Below, one piece after another: positions 24,087 to 25,937 of a stretch of DNA of 25,937 nt. The position numbers were made by a program, and so were the translations under genes. The notes beneath the pieces were generated by a model. The model saw nothing but the letters and a program-made list of their open reading frames with translations, was not told where the DNA came from and ran no database searches. Position 1 is the stretch's first letter. Every line of letters starts with the position of its first letter. Source of the stretch: UBA4658 sp002405485 (GTDB lineage: Bacteria; Planctomycetota; Phycisphaerae; Phycisphaerales; UBA1924); contig DAISGC010000057.1 in assembly GCA_036823255.1 (NCBI GenBank), positions 1 to 25,937 on the forward strand. The letters are read 5' to 3'.

Positions 24087-25337
24087 CTACCTCGGATGTC
24101 CCGCGGCGCCAACCGCCTCCGCGCTCATCTGGGCGACCAGATTCTCCATCAGCAGCGCGAGATTGACATTCGTCGCCAGGTGCCCCTCGGCGGCGAGGAT
24201 TGCCTCGATCGCGTTCAAGAGACGATCGATCTCCGGATCGCGAAGCAGCGCGTCAGGTCCGAGTGCGGCAGCCCGTTCGCGGAGGCGCACTCGGAGCGAT
24301 TCGGCGACGAACGCGAGCATGCGACGGGCCCACAGTTTGTTGGCGGCGTCCTTGCTCGCGTCGGGGTTCTGCTTCACAACCGCCGCCGCCCGCTCATCCA
24401 CGAGCTTGGCCATCTCGGCGGCCAGGGACGGAACGAACGTCCCGGAGAGCACGAGGTCGAGCTTGGGCTTGAGCGCGGCGTCCCAGGACAAAAGACCATG
24501 CTCGAGGGCGGCCTCGGCAACGCCTGGGGATCCGCCGGCAAACCGGAGCACCCACCGTCGAGTCTCCGGCGCAATAGCTCCGAGCCCGCCGCCCGCACCA
24601 TCCGAACCCGAGCCATCGCCGCGACGCGCCAGCCACTTGGTCATGTCGGGGTCATCAAGCGGAACGCAGGCGACCCGCTGGCACCGGCTGCGGATGGTTG
24701 GGAGCAGCCGATCCTCGGCGCTGGAGACCAGGATGATCACCGTGCCCTCGGGCGGCTCTTCGAGGGTCTTGAGCAGGAGGTTCTGGGTCTGCACCGTCAT
24801 GGCGTCGGCATCATCAATGACGAACACCTTGGTTGCCCGCCCCGCGGGGCCGCTGAGCACACGGCTGCGCTGGGCCGGCTCGATGACGAACTCCTCGATC
24901 ACGTCCTTGGCAAGGGTGATCTGCTTGCCGTCGCGGACTTTGTCGTTTCGGCTGATGGCCGCGAGTTCCTTGGCGACCACGTGCAGGTCTGGATGCGAGC
25001 CGGATCGCACGAGCGTCTGCGTGGGGCTGCCGTCCTCGGGCCCCAGATCGCCGGTCAGCGTGGGCGAGAGCGTGGGATCCAGCAGATACGCCGCGAACGC
25101 GACCGCCAGCGTGCGCTTGCCCACGCCGGTTGGTCCATGAAAGATCCACGCGTGGTGAACCCGACCAGAGGCCAGAGACGACTTCAGCACGCCTTTGGCG
25201 GCTTCCTGGCCCAGGACCCGGTCGAAGGTGGTCACTGGGTGCCGGGGCGGCGCGGCCGACGCCTTGTCGCCCGCCGAGGCGGCGGTGAGAACCGGTGTGC
25301 CGTCGTTGATCTGCTGGGATGCCGCTCGCCTGGCCAT
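24087..25337 (-). CDS. holB: DNA polymerase III subunit delta' (clamp loader)
   Basis: A 416-residue AAA+ clamp-loader subunit that helps place the sliding clamp on primed DNA. After a polar N-terminal tail, FDRVLGQEAAKGVLKSSLASGRVHHAWIFHGPTGVGKRT holds the Walker A loop (GPTGVGKRT, about 68-76). VFVIDDADAMT is Walker B-like. LLLKTLEEPPEGTVIILVSS and IRSRCQRV supply the sensor and the SRC motif. The usual zinc-binding Cys cluster between Walker A and B is missing, as in some delta' proteins. The intact Walker A leaves open a gamma/tau-like role, but the length and the EEPPEGT/SRC pattern favour delta'. A Gly-rich loop (about 235-250) separates the AAA+ core from the helical C-terminus. ATG 25337 lacks a Shine-Dalgarno; TAAAGT ends 10 bases upstream. 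It leads the run to mnmA. Confidence 0.88.
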   Translation of the reverse strand: MARRAASQQINDGTPVLTAASAGDKASAAPPRHPVTTFDRVLGQEAAKGVLKSSLASGRVHHAWIFHGPTGVGKRTLAVAFAAYLLDPTLSPTLTGDLGPEDGSPTQTLVRSGSHPDLHVVAKELAAISRNDKVRDGKQITLAKDVIEEFVIEPAQRSRVLSGPAGRATKVFVIDDADAMTVQTQNLLLKTLEEPPEGTVIILVSSAEDRLLPTIRSRCQRVACVPLDDPDMTKWLARRGDGSGSDGAGGGLGAIAPETRRWVLRFAGGSPGVAEAALEHGLLSWDAALKPKLDLVLSGTFVPSLAAEMAKLVDERAAAVVKQNPDASKDAANKLWARRMLAFVAESLRVRLRERAAALGPDALLRDPEIDRLLNAIEAILAAEGHLATNVNLALLMENLVAQMSAEAVGAAGHPR

Positions 25338-25378
25338 ACGTGCGTGAACTTTAGCGTCGGGCGGTGGATCGGTCCGAC

Positions 25379-25937
25379 ATGGTGCTCCGGATGGAGGACT
25401 TGTCGTCGATGACGGTCTATTTGCAGCATGTTTCCTGTGTCGCGGTCTTCGCGGTGGTCTCGGCGCTCGTCATGCTGTGGACGAGCCGGGGGGGCGCCGA
25501 ACGCACGCGCTCGGTTGATCGCCTGCTGGGCCTTGCCGGACTGCTCGCATCTTTAGTCGTGATCGGCTGGTGGCTGATGCCGTCGCGGTTTCGCCTGGAT
25601 GTCGCGCTGCCATGCCAGCTCTGCGATGTTGTGGGCATCGTCGCGCCGCTTGCGATCCTGACGCGGGTGCGACTGCTCCGCACACTCCTGCACTTCTGGG
25701 GGCTTGGGCTCTGTTCGCAGTGGATCTTCACGCCCGTGACCCAGACCGGACCAGAGAGCGCGGCGTTCTGGATCTCATTCATCCTGCACGGGTCGATCCT
25801 GTACTCGGCGTTCCACGACTACTTCGTCCGAGGATATCGATCGAGCTGGGGGGATTGGGGCCTGGCCGTTCTCCTCGGCGTCGGGTACGCGATGGTGGCG
25901 CTCGGCCTCAACGCGCTCACGGGCGGGAACTACGGGT
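25379..25937 (+). CDS. TIGR02206/YwaF (TMEM164-like) membrane protein, partial
   Basis: The frame is open from 25355 to the right edge of the window, so the C-terminus is missing. At least five hydrophobic segments are visible. The family marks are LPCQLCDVVGIVAPLAILTR, LHFWGLGLCSQWIFTPVT, FWISFILHGSILY, YRSSWGDWG and the final NALTGGNYG. Together they match the TIGR02206/YwaF integral membrane family (related to TMEM164), whose biochemical role in bacteria is not established. The start is uncertain. ATG codons at 25379, 25391 and 25409 and a GTG at 25364 are in frame; a GGAGG at 25393-25397 would serve the last ATG with a long spacer. It diverges from holB, with 41 bases between the starts if 25379 is used. 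Confidence 0.82.
   Translation, partial: MVLRMEDLSSMTVYLQHVSCVAVFAVVSALVMLWTSRGGAERTRSVDRLLGLAGLLASLVVIGWWLMPSRFRLDVALPCQLCDVVGIVAPLAILTRVRLLRTLLHFWGLGLCSQWIFTPVTQTGPESAAFWISFILHGSILYSAFHDYFVRGYRSSWGDWGLAVLLGVGYAMVALGLNALTGGNYG

Noticed and set aside
21880..25412. Long plus-strand open frames opposite mnmA and holB
   Set aside because: Antisense to unmistakable mnmA and holB, with no independent motif or ribosome site.

Overview
This window is a high-G+C bacterial chromosome segment. Three features make a planctomycete of the Phycisphaerae type the best guess. A large secreted protein ends in a dockerin-like domain with a Cys close to the C-terminus. A prepilin-leader protein carries the C-terminal DGH signature abundant in that phylum. 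A membrane protein carries the Cys-x-x-Cys-Gly-Tyr-Asn-Leu-Arg-Gly-Leu zinc ribbon common in those genomes. This is inference from protein style; no rRNA or tRNA is present. Ten N bases at 11419-11428 show that the sequence is a draft assembly.

Left third (1-8.6 kb). A partial unrecognised ORF is followed by a minus-strand pair of secreted M14 (zinc carboxypeptidase-like) proteins. The upstream one is intact but has lost its zinc and catalytic residues. The downstream one keeps those residues but is interrupted by two in-frame stops. Next come a MazG-like pyrophosphohydrolase (+) and a tight minus-strand run: cob(I)alamin adenosyltransferase, membrane SpoIIE-type phosphatase, argC, and a small two-helix membrane protein.

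Middle (8.6-18 kb). recJ (+) is followed by an orphan Hcp-like protein with a signal peptide. A 512-base non-coding stretch then holds short perfect hairpins, an assembly gap, a T-rich tract and 14-bp tandem repeats. putA (minus) follows, with a small palindromic repeat inserted in frame between its two enzyme domains. Then come ribF, an NrnA-like DHH phosphoesterase and an orphan DNA methyltransferase (+), the last two overlapping by 4 bases.

Right third (18-25.9 kb). A 729-residue secreted dockerin-like protein (minus) has a good terminator, a strong Shine-Dalgarno and an unusually structured 5' leader. It diverges from a prepilin-leader (DUF1559-style) protein with a plausible sigma70 promoter. 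holB, a zinc-ribbon membrane protein and mnmA form a minus-strand run. A TIGR02206/YwaF-type membrane protein is cut by the right edge.

Most genes are housekeeping: DNA replication and repair, tRNA thiolation, flavin, cobalamin, arginine and proline metabolism. I found no complete new defence or secretion system. The best leads are the structured leader at 20411-20523, the dead/broken M14 pair, the secreted Hcp-like orphan, and the palindrome that became protein inside putA.
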